Assembly: GCA_039621445.1 (NCBI GenBank) | Contig: CP154957.1 | Location: forward strand, 10,348,409-10,412,408 | From: Euglena gracilis | Lineage: Eukaryota > Euglenida > Euglenophyceae > Euglenales | Length of the DNA stretch: 64,000 nt | Direction of reading: 5' to 3' | Part shown: positions 39,640 through 50,785 of the stretch, piece by piece | How positions within the stretch are numbered: position 1 is the stretch's first letter | Layout: each line of letters starts with the position of its first letter | The notes under the pieces: generated by a model | Databases searched by the model: none | What the model was told of the DNA's origin: nothing | What the model saw: the letters and a program-made list of their open reading frames with translations, nothing else | Translations under genes and position numbers: made by a program

Positions 39640-41920
39640 GCTGGCGGAAATGGGCAATGGAAGGTGGTCGATTCCGAATTAGCCTTCAGACCGGCCGATC
39701 ACCAACTCGATATTCTGAGCTGCACAAAAGGAACCAGGCAGAGGACAGATGTTCGCGGCATCAGTGGGACTGCTCCGGTGTGGCTTTCAACCCGTGGGGT
39801 TGTCCTGGCCCTGCCGCTGCCAAGCTCCTCCGTGACATTCTCCACATGGCAACAAACGCTTTCGCGGCACTGTCAAACAACGCCGGCTCCAGGAACTGAC
39901 AGAGAACCTACTCGCCCGGGGAGTTGCCCGCCAACTGCGCCTGGCCGAAAGAGCCACAGACCGTATGCTCTTATCCACGTGACAATTCACCCTATCGCCG
40001 GTGCCCTCACACTCCCCCCTCTCTTTTTCCCCTCCTCTGCCTTTTCACACCGGTCCTCTGGACCATCACACATAAACCTGCACTCCCCAAACCCCCAGCC
40101 TTGAGCTTTGCTCAAGCGTCCGCTCGCTTACTACTCGCGCTTGCTGTATTTGTACATTCTCCTAACCATCGAGTGAAACAGCTCGCGCTTGCTGTATTTG
40201 AACATACTCCTAACCATCCAGCACTCCACCAACTCGCATCGCTTGTATTGTGGATTAAATCACACGAGGTCCTAATATTGGGAGTTTCCTCTGGATTCCA
40301 ACGAGCACCTGCGACTGTGTCTAATGGCCCTTCGCACCATTGCTCCGTTACCCCAATGGTTGGATGATTGCATCCAAGCAGCATAAAGACCCCCAAACTG
40401 CACAAAAATGGTGGAACTCTCAACTCCACTGCAACGCAAGCAAAGCTGAGCCCTACCCCTAATGGTACAGGTGTGTTTTCAAATTCAGTGTCAACCACAT
40501 GCAATGGCTTGGGCATCGGCAGTACACTAAAAGGGGCTCTTTTGCCCTCTGCCAAATTGCGGCGCCTCTTGCATTGGAATGTTGGAATGGCTTCCGAACC
40601 TGCAAACAACACCACATTGCTTTGTCCAAAATGGCATGGTCAGCTTGATAAGCTAAAAATAGGGAGGTGTAGGTGTAGGTAAGCTATATATGTAGAATAT
40701 CTGTCCAAGTCGGGTTGGGAGGCAAGGCTGGATTAGGGTGGTGACTGATATTTCCGGCCCCTGAAATTTCACGAACTTTCACAATTTTTTACTTTTCTTT
40801 CTGATCACTTTTCACGAATGTCACCACCCTAGGCTAGATTAAAGTTGGGTGAAGAACAGAGATTGAAGTTGAAGTGAAGTGAAGTTGAAGTTTTAGAACA
40901 TCTTCAACACTTCTCCTCATGATTGAACCTTTCCCATGCAGGTTTCATCATGACCGATGCACCCTACAAATAAATTGTGCTTTGCCAAAGGCAAGGGAAG
41001 AAGAATGAAGATTTGCACAGATATTATGAACCTTGTGGCAATGATCGCCAGTGGTGTGCCTCCCTCATTCCTCCTACTTTGCGTGAACATCATCATTCCC
41101 AAGGTCCAAGGGTTTTCCCCCCGCACTTTGCGAATTCTGTCACTCTGCTTTTGTGGCCATGTTTTGGCAATTGAACACGCAAGGTTCACCAGCTTTTCTT
41201 TTTGTAAGTGTGGATGCTTTATCTCGCTTCTGGTCATCCTTTTGTTTATGTCTTTTAATCCGATACGCGTAGAACTGTGCTTTCCTTGGCAGTGCAGTGC
41301 TTTTTTTGTGCCAACCAACTCCTTGTTGTGGGTTCAAGAAAGGGAAAAAAGAACCCTTGATTGTATTTGGGGGCAGATGATACCCTGAAATCGCACCTGA
41401 ATTGTGTGATAACTACCTTGTCTTTTTGGCAAATCTGGTGGATTGAAATTGAACAAATGTTGAACAGATGTTGAAGTTGAAGTGAGGTTGAAGTTTCACT
41501 TCTTCTGCAGACATCTTTCCAGCCTTGTGGGAGGAAGAATCGAGGTGTTCATGCTCATTTTGAGCCCAGTGGCAGCGTTGGGTAACTGCAATGCAAAATT
41601 TGCAAAGTATTTGAGGATGAAGTTGCCAAGAGGGCAGATGAGAATTTGGATGAAGCACCGCCAAAGCTGCTTGTGAAAGTGAAGCCTTTGCAAGGTTTTG
41701 GTAACAATTTTTTCATGGGGGTGTACCCCCCGCGATCCCCCCCCCCCCGACCCCCCCCCCCCCCCCCCCCCCCCCCACCCATGGAGGGTTTCCACATCCC
41801 AGTGGGAACCAAAAATGGCACCTAATTAGGAATTGGCAGCCGAATTAGGAATCAAAATTGCCAAAAATGTGTGATAAGTTCCTAATTGGATCTATTTTTG
41901 GATCCAAAAGTTCTAAAAAT
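39640..41920. other. No gene recognised upstream of the alveolin
   Basis: Upstream of the alveolin ATG there is some coding-like plus-strand sequence (about 39700-39985, for example LLRDILHMATNAFAALSNNA in one frame and LLARGVARQLRLAERATDRM in another) that needs a frameshift to join. A 45-bp near-duplicate CTCGCGCTTGCTGTATTTG lies at 40133 and 40183. Near 40860-40895 and 41465-41490 there are GAAGTTGAAGTGAAG runs. A C-run tract lies at 41729-41776. None is assignable to a gene. Confidence 0.4.
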
Positions 41921-41921
41921 A

Positions 41922-42164
41922 GGTCACATGTGACCCCATTGACCCCATTTCTCCTCCATGGAATTTATTTCCTGGATAAGATGATTTTGGGGGGGCTGGG
42001 CTGGGGGTGTTGGACATTGCACCCTTAGGGCCCCTAGGGCTTGAGCCCTTGGAAAGGGAAAGTTTTCCTGGGGGGGTGTGCATGCACTCTCCTCTCTTCT
42101 CACTCTCTCTCTGGAGGATCTTGTTGTTGGAGTGCATACCAGGTCACATTGGTCACACGTGACC
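41922..42164. mobile_element. Palindrome-bounded segment carrying a DIRS fragment
   Basis: 41943-42140 is an inverted copy of DIRS copy 3 positions about 12780-12979, with about two differences in 198 bp. It is bracketed by GGTCACATGTGACC at 41922 and, inverted, GGTCACGTGTGACC at 42164, each followed by a few similar bases. This could be a small TIR element that captured element DNA, or a DIRS fragment inserted between existing palindromes. Confidence 0.6.
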
Positions 42165-42224
42165 CGTCAAATCTGCCACATTCCCCCCGCGACCCCCCCG
42201 CGACCCCGCCCGCGACCCGTACAC

Positions 42225-42470
42225 CCCCCATGTGAAATACACGTTGTGCTTGCTCAGGAATTCCAACCTTCAAACTCCAACATTGACAATTTAAAAAGGC
42301 ACTTGGTTTTGGAACATGGAGCCACAATAAAGGAAGAGCAAAAAGATGCCAAAGGGGGGTCTCCCCCACACCCCCCCCCCCCCCCGCGCACCCCCCCCCG
42401 CAACCCAACCTGTGAAGGGTTTCCCTCTTTTTTCCCCAATAAGAAAATGCGAAAGGGTTTTAGGGGTTTA
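42225..42470 (+). CDS. Possible BED-type zinc-finger fragment (hAT transposase-like), very uncertain
   Basis: The frame contains NSNIDNLKRHLVLEHG, which resembles the last half of a BED finger (helix with L-x-R-H-L-x4-H). The expected upstream Cys pair is not visible. In another frame downstream (about 42530-42640) there is QPTMTRFQAP and LVEMPLHTLPH, faintly like the linker region of hAT transposases. The two parts need a frameshift and are separated by C-runs. I would not rely on it. Confidence 0.2.
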
Positions 42471-42941
42471 GGATGAAGACCAGACCAATGCACTTTGATT
42501 TGCCCGACTCCACTGTAGTTCCTGCTTCTAACCCGTTGCGTGTTTGGCAACCAACCATGACTCGTTTTCAAGCACCTGCTCAACTGCATGTGTTGAGCAT
42601 GTGCTTGGTGGAGATGCCATTGCACACACTTCCGCATGGGGTGTGTCCCCATACGAGGTTCGCACCTTGCTGACCACCACTGAATTGGTTCGGCATGGGC
42701 TTGAGAAATCTCATCCATTGCTCTCTTATTTGCTTGTTTCATGGTAAATTTTGACTTGCCGATCCCATCCCCCCCCCGCAACCCCCCCCCCCCGCAACCC
42801 AACTCACCCCCAAAGGCATGGATACCCACTTTCCCAAAGGCAACAAGTGCCACTCAACAAGAGCCTATTTGGCCTTGTTCGTGATGGGGCCGGGGTCATT
42901 TGCACTGGTGTGTGGTTTGGGGGGCTACCTTTGGTACCATT

Positions 42942-42990
42942 TTCAGACCAAGAACGGTGTTTTGGGCCAAGGTTTTAGGGGGGCCTAGAG
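42942..42990 (+). repeat. Single arm of the 18.9-kb hairpin repeat
   Basis: CAGACCAAGAACGGTGTTTT and GGGCCAAGGTTTTAGGGGGG match the left arm at 18882-18925. The opposite arm is absent here. Confidence 0.85.
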
Positions 42991-43187
42991 TGTACGTCTG
43001 ATTCCCAATTCCTCTTTCCCAACTCCCAAAAGCCTTCGCTTTCGCCTTGGCGCACCTACTTGGGAACTGAAAATCAGAGTAACAGAAAATCCCTTTTCCC
43101 ACTTCCCAAGAAGCAAAGCACGGAGCAATGCAGGGAGGACGGACTGGATAACCAAGTCCGGTCCGATGGAAAGGAAGGAAAAGGTAT

Positions 43188-43860
43188 AAAGAAGAATACC
43201 ACCTGTGGAGAGAGAAGGGGCACCCATTAGGAAATCCTAATAGGATCTGCTTCCATCCTAACTTCCTCAACGGAAGGGGACAGAAGCATACGCCTGGTAC
43301 ACATCCCCCTCCCAGGGCTATGCCCGATTTCTCCTTTGGACCAGGCATTCTGGCCACAGGGATTTCGGACACAGACCTGGTCTGTGGGAGGTGCACCTTG
43401 GCGCATCCACAGGGGCCCTTTCCGTCGCACAGGGGTACACTCAAAGGGGGGGGCGGAAAGGAGGGGACCCAAAAAGCCAAAAACGCGCAAAATGGTTTCA
43501 CCTATTCTGCAGTGGCTTATGGGTATATAGTATATTACAGCCCACTGGGGAAAATGGGGCTGGCAAGTTTCCTTGCCAAGCAAACCCATCCACCCAGTTT
43601 GGGTGTGCCCAAGGCACTTTGGGTTGGGTCCATGGGCATTCCAGGAAAACCCATGGGGAGGGTGTGGAAGGAGGTCAAACCTGACCACGCAAAAGGAAAT
43701 CAATCCTACTCTACAAAACCAACTGCCGGCGACAGCATTTGCCCCGGGGGGGAAAGTAGAGAGGAGTGGGGGGTTGGCTTAGGCCAAAAAGTTGTGCTGT
43801 CTGGCAGCCTTATGGCCTCAAACGGCCGAAAAGAAAAGAAAGGGAAAGGAAAAGAGGCCG
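43188..43860. repeat. Diverged direct repeat, left copy (LTR-like)
   Basis: Shares with 46500-47250, in order: TACCACCTGTG, GGTACACATCCCCCTCCCAG, AAACGCGCAAAA, TTTGGGTGTGCC, GTGTGGAAGGAGG, AAACCAACTGCCGGCGACA, GAGGAGTGGGGGG, GTGCTGTCTGGCAG and GGCCGAAAAG. Identity is about 80% in the best blocks and lower elsewhere. No TG...CA termini or target duplication identified. Confidence 0.75.
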
Positions 43861-44088
43861 TCGGCCCTGTGCGCTGCGTGTCGCACGCCCGCGAGAGGGG
43901 AGAGGGGAGAGGGGTGTGCATGCATGCGCACGGAATCCTGCACATGGCAGCATCCCGGTGGGAACTTACTAGCGGCGAATACCGCAAAGGGTCTTCGAAG
44001 GGGTTGTTCGGGCGAATACCCAAACAGGGTGTCAGGCGAATACCTGACGAGGGTTCTGAAAGACGCCGCATTGGCGCTTACAGACACC

Positions 44089-46311
44089 TCACCTGCCTTT
44101 ATCTGCTGGACGTTCGCGCACCACACGCCAGTAGTCGTGTTGGGGGTCCCCTAATGGGTCCTCAACCAACTCCAGTTGGCGCGGGGAACGCGGCGGAGCT
44201 GATTCACTCCGAATGGTGTTGAGCTCCGGATCGTTGGCATCAAAGGAAGGGGTCTCCCAGTCCTTGATCCAATTATCCGGCAGCTTCTCCCTGGTACGGT
44301 CAGCATGATGCTGAAGATACCGTTGGAGCTGCTCCCAGAAAATTCTGGGCAGCATCACCGGCCAGATGATGTAATTCATCCGGGGGTGATTCGCAGGCAC
44401 CTGCGGGGGCATCCCCGGGGTCTGCTTGAAGTTGATGTCATACATCCACCTCGCTGTCCGAGCTCGTGCGGTATGGGGCCGTAATACAGCCGCCAACCAG
44501 CCTCTGAAGTCCACCAACTCGTGTTCTTCAGGAGGCCACAGTGGCAGGGCGTATCCGCCATGCTGACGCTTGGAGAACAGGGGGTAAACCTGTGTCTCCC
44601 AGTCGCCATCAGTCCAGAGGTAAGGCATTCTTACCTTGGCGTGTTCCTCGACGGCGAGGCGCATTGCCCCAGCGTCGATCTGGAACTCACGGGCCATTCC
44701 CGTGTGGCGGTAGCTTTCTACCTTTCGGAAGTCGGAGTGCTTCAGGCGGCCTTCCACCTGCTTGTACTCCTTCTTCCACTTCTCCAGTGTCTCCCAGTGG
44801 TGGGGGACAGTGGTGGGACAATGTGGTCCATCAGCAGTCTGCACGAACTTGGCTCCTATACAGTTGATGCACAAGGCAGGGATATCCCTGTCGTGAGCAT
44901 TCTCACTGTAGGAGTAGTTCAAGCTGTGCTTCCAGGCGTTCAGGCACTCGCCACATACGAGCGCCACACAGTTCGGCACATATGCCCTGTGATGGAACGT
45001 CGTGGATTGCACTTGCCGCTTGCACACATGCACAAGCGGTTGGTTGTGCCGCACATGGTGGCACACGGTGCACGTCCAGGCAAAGGACGTGCCGTGCTGG
45101 AAATCCAACACGCAGTCCTCAACAAAGTACTGTGCCAGTACTCTGGGTGAGCGCCTATTCCAGAATGTCCAGGTATGTTCCGGGACATAGTGGAAAGGTT
45201 CTCCTCGGACGAAGAGGGGCTGAATCCATCGATTCAGTGACCCTTTCTGGTGCCTAATAGCAGCCAGTTTCTTCGTCCTCTCTTCTACGGTGCCTAGTCT
45301 GGTCAGGATATCCTGAGTCCAGAGCTGGGCATCCGCAGACACAGGAGGTGAAGCAGGTTCATCCTGCTCCTCATCCGTCGATCCGGCGGAAGATTGGGCC
45401 TGTCGACCACGAGCCTTACCTTTCGGTTTGCTCTGGCCGTACCCCGACGATGCAACGGCCGAATAGTCGTGCATTGTCGTAGGGCCTTTCGGCTGTCCGC
45501 CAGTCTGACCTCCACCGCCACCTTTCGGCGGTGGTTTCCCATCACCGCCTTTGGCAGGGGGCTTACAGGGTGCAGCACCCGGTTTGCCTCCTTTCGGCTT
45601 CGCACTCCCGGAATCAGGAGGCGACGCCTGCGGCTTACTCCTGGTATCAGGAGCCGATGGTGCCGGAGTAGACGTTTGCCGTCTGGGCGAAGCGGGCATA
45701 CTGGCCGCTGGGTCGCGCATGACGCTCCGAGGGGTCGGCACACGTTCCTGGGGTTGTTCAGCCGTCCGTCGCCGAGCAGGTTCATCCTGTCGAACGAGGC
45801 GTGGCACTGTGGTCGTCACCGGAATCCGTGCTTCCACAGGCGCTGGCACTCCCAGAAACTCTGCCAGTGTCGTCGGGACGGCAGGGACCCTGCGCGGTGT
45901 CGGTGGTCGTGGGGGTATCTCCTCCACTTCCATTTCGACATCCGGTCCAGGAGGTTGATCCTCCACAACCGCTGGCGCAGGTGCTACGGGAGGTTGATCC
46001 TCCGGTGTAGCCGGTGCGACAGATGGATCTGTCAGCTGGGGTTCATCCCCTGAAGGTGGTTGCACTGCTGCCGGAGATGGGGGTGTGGGGACACCGACAT
46101 CTGGTGTCTCCACGACCTCGGCGGTGGAGCTTGATGCTACGCCTCCACCTCGTGGCGTTAGTGCTGCAGCCACGGCAGTAATGCCGGTGACCACGGCGTC
46201 GAGCACACGGCCTCCTAACGAGGTGCGTGCTGTGGGACTGAGTGTACGTCCCCTGGCTCTATTCCCACTACCTGTCGGCCTACTTACACCCTCCCGTGGG
46301 AACAGAACCAT
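44089..46311 (-). CDS. 740-residue protein of unknown family between direct repeats
   Basis: An uninterrupted frame from ATG 46311. Residues 1-330 are Pro/Thr/Ala-rich and probably disordered (PPRPPTPRRVPAVP, KPPPKGGGGGQTGGQPKG). From about 335 on the sequence looks folded. A Cys/His cluster at roughly 400-480 contains WTCTVCHHVRHNQPLVHVC, then VCGECLNAWKH and LCINC, spacing that could bind zinc. It is followed by ETLEKWKKEYKQVEGRL and an aromatic-rich tail (RMNYIIWPVMLPRIFWEQL). No RT, protease, integrase or known transposase motif is seen. It sits about 190 bp from one repeat and 230 bp from the other, so it may be the product of a mobile element, but a captured cellular gene is possible. 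The lack of any stop over 740 codons suggests it was under selection recently. Confidence 0.75.
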   Translation of the reverse strand: MVLFPREGVSRPTGSGNRARGRTLSPTARTSLGGRVLDAVVTGITAVAAALTPRGGGVASSSTAEVVETPDVGVPTPPSPAAVQPPSGDEPQLTDPSVAPATPEDQPPVAPAPAVVEDQPPGPDVEMEVEEIPPRPPTPRRVPAVPTTLAEFLGVPAPVEARIPVTTTVPRLVRQDEPARRRTAEQPQERVPTPRSVMRDPAASMPASPRRQTSTPAPSAPDTRSKPQASPPDSGSAKPKGGKPGAAPCKPPAKGGDGKPPPKGGGGGQTGGQPKGPTTMHDYSAVASSGYGQSKPKGKARGRQAQSSAGSTDEEQDEPASPPVSADAQLWTQDILTRLGTVEERTKKLAAIRHQKGSLNRWIQPLFVRGEPFHYVPEHTWTFWNRRSPRVLAQYFVEDCVLDFQHGTSFAWTCTVCHHVRHNQPLVHVCKRQVQSTTFHHRAYVPNCVALVCGECLNAWKHSLNYSYSENAHDRDIPALCINCIGAKFVQTADGPHCPTTVPHHWETLEKWKKEYKQVEGRLKHSDFRKVESYRHTGMAREFQIDAGAMRLAVEEHAKVRMPYLWTDGDWETQVYPLFSKRQHGGYALPLWPPEEHELVDFRGWLAAVLRPHTARARTARWMYDINFKQTPGMPPQVPANHPRMNYIIWPVMLPRIFWEQLQRYLQHHADRTREKLPDNWIKDWETPSFDANDPELNTIRSESAPPRSPRQLELVEDPLGDPQHDYWRVVRERPADKGR

Positions 46312-46499
46312 GAGAGTAACAAAAAAGAAAGTCTTTCACTTAACTATTAATTTTTATTGCCTTTGGGCTTATGCAGAGCACAAGGCAAACCAGGTGTGAT
46401 TTTGGAACTTCGGTTCCACAATTGTTCTCCAATCGGAGTGTTGAAATATTCAAATCTTTGATTTGCCCTTTTGGGCTGATGATACACAAAACAAAACAA

Positions 46500-47250
46500 T
46501 AATACCACCTGTGAAAAGAGAAGGCAGAGCCGAGATAGGATAGGCTATTCCTAATTCTGCAATTTGTGTTGCAGAACATGGAATAGTACTATCTAGCATG
46601 ACATTGTACATTCTGCAGACTGCTGCTATGCACAATGCCCTGTTCATGCTGCCTGGTACACATCCCCCTCCCAGGGCTTTGCCCGATTTCCTTATTGGAC
46701 CAGGCCAGCAAGGATTCAAGAAGAGCTCTGAGATTGAGCAATGTACACCAGGACCGCAAGTCTTGGGTCTGCTTCTCCATCACAAGGGCTAAAACCAGAA
46801 ACGGAAGGAAGAGAGGGGAACCCAAAAACCCAAAACGCGCAAAAGAGTTTACCCGCTTATGCGGCTAACTACTCATTGCGGTAAAGGGGTGGAAGTGGAA
46901 GAGCCCGCTTTGAAAGTGGGGCTGGAAGGTTTTCTTTCCAGAAATCCCATCCTCCCAGGTTTGGGTGTGCCTATGGCACTTGGGGTGGTGTATTCCATGA
47001 TCGGAAAACGAATTCTCGTGTGGGTGTGGAAGGAGGGGGCACCTGGCCAGTCATACCTGACCAGGGAAGAAAGCCTATTTACAAAACCAACTGCCGGCGA
47101 CACCGATTTTGCCCGGGGGGGGGAAAGAGGAGAGGAGTGGGGGGCTGGTCAAAAGACCTTAGGCAGAATTTTTGCTGTCTGGCAGTCTTATGGGGCCTTA
47201 AGGCCGAAAAGTAACAAGTTGGCCCTATTATTACGGTGTGCGCGCTGTAC
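46500..47250. repeat. Diverged direct repeat, right copy (LTR-like)
   Basis: Direct partner of 43188-43860, with extra sequence near 46550-46650. Together they enclose a 740-codon frame on the minus strand. Confidence 0.75.
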
Positions 47251-48811
47251 GCTGTGCGTCTTCTTACTGCGGCATATACCGCTGTGAAGTCTTCACAGTG
47301 CAGCGCGAACACGATGTTGTCGATGGGGTATCCCCAGAGGCGTATACCTCATAATAGCGGGCAGTAGCCCTAAAAACTGTAGATTTGGCATTTGTGCCTT
47401 GGGTGTGCAGCCTGTAGGCTGAAGGGTTGGCATTAACCAAAAATAATGGGCGGGGGGTAGGCTTTATCGCCCAGAAACATTGCCTTGCGGAATATGCACG
47501 GCACAAAAATACTAATGGGTGTATACCCGAATCAAAAAAATTCGGCAGATTGCCAAACAGATCATACTGAGGTGTACAACCCCAGAAAAATGCAGAATTG
47601 TGGCAGGCTGCTGCCAATTCACAGAACAACTGTGGTTGGTGTGGCTTATACCACTTTGAAAAACCGAAAATGAACTGTGAATGCACATAAAAGGATGGAA
47701 CATTGTTCCAGTGCGGTGAAAGTCATCACTCTGTACCTTTCAGTACAATCAGAGGCATGATACCTCCAAAATCAAAGTGTGCGTATGAAAAATTGTGGGT
47801 ATCCCCATATTGCGCACAAGGGGAAAAAAGCTGGATTTCACCATTTTTGAGCTTAGACTATGGTTCTTATATACCTTGCAGAATGACACCATTGGTGTTG
47901 CAGATGATGACCATTGGTCCTCCGAATTATATCGGTAAGGGGATCCCACTGAATGAAGCGGGGGGGGGGCATGAATGCCGTTGTTGTGGTAAGCAGGAAA
48001 AAATACTGCAAATATGACAAAATCTCATCATCAGTGACTATGCCACTGAGAAATACTGACTTTTATCAGAGTTTTAGGCAAATCCCTATCAGGATTTAGG
48101 GCAGAAATGCAGATTCTGCGCCGAGAGATGCATTTTTGTAACCAAAAGTGCAACTTTGTTGCATTTTGAGTCCTTTAAGACTGCAAATTTGCCAAGTGCA
48201 CATAGTGCTTGTTGAGAGTGTCCAATAACACTGCATGTTTGCTGTTGTATATATTTTGAGATTTGGGTGTCTAATAACACCACATCACCCAAAAAGCTGT
48301 AAAATTGTGCAAAAATATCGCAAAACAGCAAAAATACGCTTGAAAATACAAGTAAAACATGTCTATGACATCTTGAGCAAAGGAAAAATTGCCATTACCA
48401 GCATATCCCTTTGCATTCCACTCTGGCACAGTGCCTCATGGTCACTCCCATTAGGGATATGAGTGCCAGAATAGGGAAAAATCACCAAAAATTGCAGAAA
48501 ATCAATGATTTAAATGAAAATTTGCACATAAGTGCTCCTAAAAATGATTCTAGTGAGTCGAAATGACTCCAAATTGTGGGCTATAGCCCTCTGAACTGTA
48601 CCAGGCCTAATAGCCCATACAGAGGGGGCAACGGGCAGAATGCTGCCAAAGGTACTAAAAAATGGCCATTAGCCAATCTGGTAACCAATGGTAATTAGCC
48701 ATCAGAAACGATGTGGGGAACAGTATAGAAGCCTTTCAGGCTGATTTGCCAGTCTGGTACACGATCGTACAAGATCTGGCTCAAAATTTGGCTAAACACT
48801 CCTAATAGGAA
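47251..48811. other. No gene recognised
   Basis: AT-richer sequence without long frames or repeats I can identify. Short G-run at 47960. Confidence 0.5.
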
Positions 48812-49965
48812 CGGTGGTGGGGCGAACCGAATCCACCGACCAGTGGCACAGCCTACTGGATTTGAAGAGTTCAGGGGAGGAAGGCTATGTACAGAGGCAA
48901 CAGTCTGTGCACGCTGGTGAAGGGAGGGAAGGTAAAAGGGGCGAGCTTAGAGAACAGAAAAAAAAATATTTTTTTTTGCGGTGGGAACCAGCCGCCGGAG
49001 AACGGTGGTGGGGCGAACCGAATCCACCGACCAGTGGCACAGCCTACTGGATTTGAAGAGTTCAGAGTTCAGAGTTCACAGAAAATTTGGCTTTTGGCCG
49101 GATGAAGAACCAGCGGTGGTGGGGGCGAGCCGAGTCCACCGACCAGTGGCACAGCCTACTGGATTTGAGTGTTCAGGGGAGGGCTATATACAGAAGCGGA
49201 AGCAGCGGACTGTCTGAGGTACGCGAGAAGGCGGGTAAAGCCGAGCGGCCTTGGTAGCAGGGGAGACGGAGGGGCGAGGAGAAACTTGGCAGATGTTGTG
49301 TGAGGTGCGTTGGGGGTGAGAGGCGGAGGGCGTGGTGGCTGGTGTGTGTGTGTGTGTGTGTGTGTTTGGTGTGTGCGTGTGGGTTTTTTTTTGGGATGGT
49401 ACGGGAGAGTGGTAGGTCATCTCTGCTCACACCATTGCATTTTGGCCGGATTGGCTGGGCTTAATTCAATTTTTCACGATCTCCTCAAATAAGAGTACCG
49501 TGCAGAGTTACAGCGATCTGTTTGCACCGCTGGACGGCTCATCGAACGAGCTTTCGAATGAGGGGTAACATGGCCTATCGGCCAGCTACAGGCGCTGAGA
49601 TACGTCTTTGATCTTTTGCCTGTGTGAGTGAGCTTTTGCTATAAGCTCCCATAATTTATTCTACAAAGACAACTTTTGGTTTCTATCTCGTACGCACTAC
49701 TACATACAGTCAAAACCTCGTGGTACGAGGTGCCAGAAATTTTGAAGCTTTTGTGGTGGTTTTGAGGCCACCGACCAGTGGCACAGCCTACTGGATTTGA
49801 GTGTTCAGGGGAGGGCTATATACAGAAGCGGAAGCAGCGGACTGTCTGAGGTACGCGAGAAGGCGGGTAAAGCCGAGCGGCCTTGGTAGCAGGGGAGACG
49901 AGGAGAAACTTGGCGGATGTTGTGTGAGGTGCGTTGGGGGTGAGAGGCGGAGGGCGTGGTGGCTG

Positions 49966-49996
<31 letters not shown>

Positions 49997-50000
49997 GAGG
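48812..50000 (+). repeat. Repeated CCACCGACCAGTGGCACAGC blocks with (TG)n
   Basis: CCACCGACCAGTGGCACAGC followed by CTACTGGATTTGA occurs at 48832, 49024, 49136 and about 49769. The last two lie within direct copies of a ~230-bp block (49136-49368 and 49769-49995) that run through GAAGCGGAAGCAGCGGACTG, GGCCTTGGTAGCAGGGGAGA and end in (TG)n tracts (49342-49365 and 49965-49993). Between them, 49543-49572 holds a GAGCTTTCGAATGAGGGGTA motif copy. Confidence 0.85.
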
Positions 50001-50785
50001 CTATGCCAAAGTGACACTTATGCAAATCTGCATAAAACTAGCCTATTTGGCTTGTTTTGGCCAATTCAGCCACTTTCAGCCATGTAATATGGCTTTTTGT
50101 GCCATTTTTTGAGGTCCTATGGACTTTTCACTTTATAATATGGATTTGTGGGCCTTTGGTCCTTTTGGTCCTTGCAATTTGTGCAAATTCGTCCTATGGA
50201 CCCATGGACCACATGGGTAATGGCCCATAGGCCTTGCACATCATAAGGTGTATTGGTCACATAGACCTAAGGTTAAGTGGTTAAGTCCACAAAAAAAATG
50301 CATGTTTGAATGAATTTTCTTCATTTCTTTGGGGGGGGGCAACTATGTTGCAGATTTTCTCAAGGAATTCAACTTACTTCCCTATCGGGATTCACTTCTG
50401 CAATAAGAAAATGGCCATTTTGTTCACAAAATAGCTGTTCTTCACAAAGCTGGGCAAGTTCATGGGAAAAAATGCAGTATTTGCAATGTATCCCAAAAAC
50501 TTATCACACACCTTGTGTTTTTTGCAAATAACTTTGAAGTGAGCGCAACGCTTGAATGATCAAAACACCTTTGGTGTTCGCCAATTTGACCAACAAGTTC
50601 GTGGTAAAAGAACGGGGGATGGCTACTTTTGTTGCTTAAGTAAACCAAATCTGCATTTTGAGCATGTGGTTTGTAAATCAACAACAAAAGTGCCATTGTG
50701 AAATATGTACACAAACATCTTTGGGACTTATTCCCAAAAGAATATGGTTGGGTTGGGCAGATACCCATTTGTAAGATATACGTAA
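50001..50785. other. No gene recognised
   Basis: Low-complexity text around CCTATGGACC/ATGGCCCATAGG. No frame or motif that I can support. Confidence 0.5.

Noticed and set aside
40112-40615. 167-codon minus-strand frame upstream of the alveolin
   Set aside because: Passes through a 45-bp near-duplicate with repeated peptide (SNTASAS/TNTASAS); no domain.
43188-47250. Calling the direct repeats true LTRs
   Set aside because: No TG...CA ends, primer site, polypurine tract or target duplication located; only 'LTR-like' is justified.
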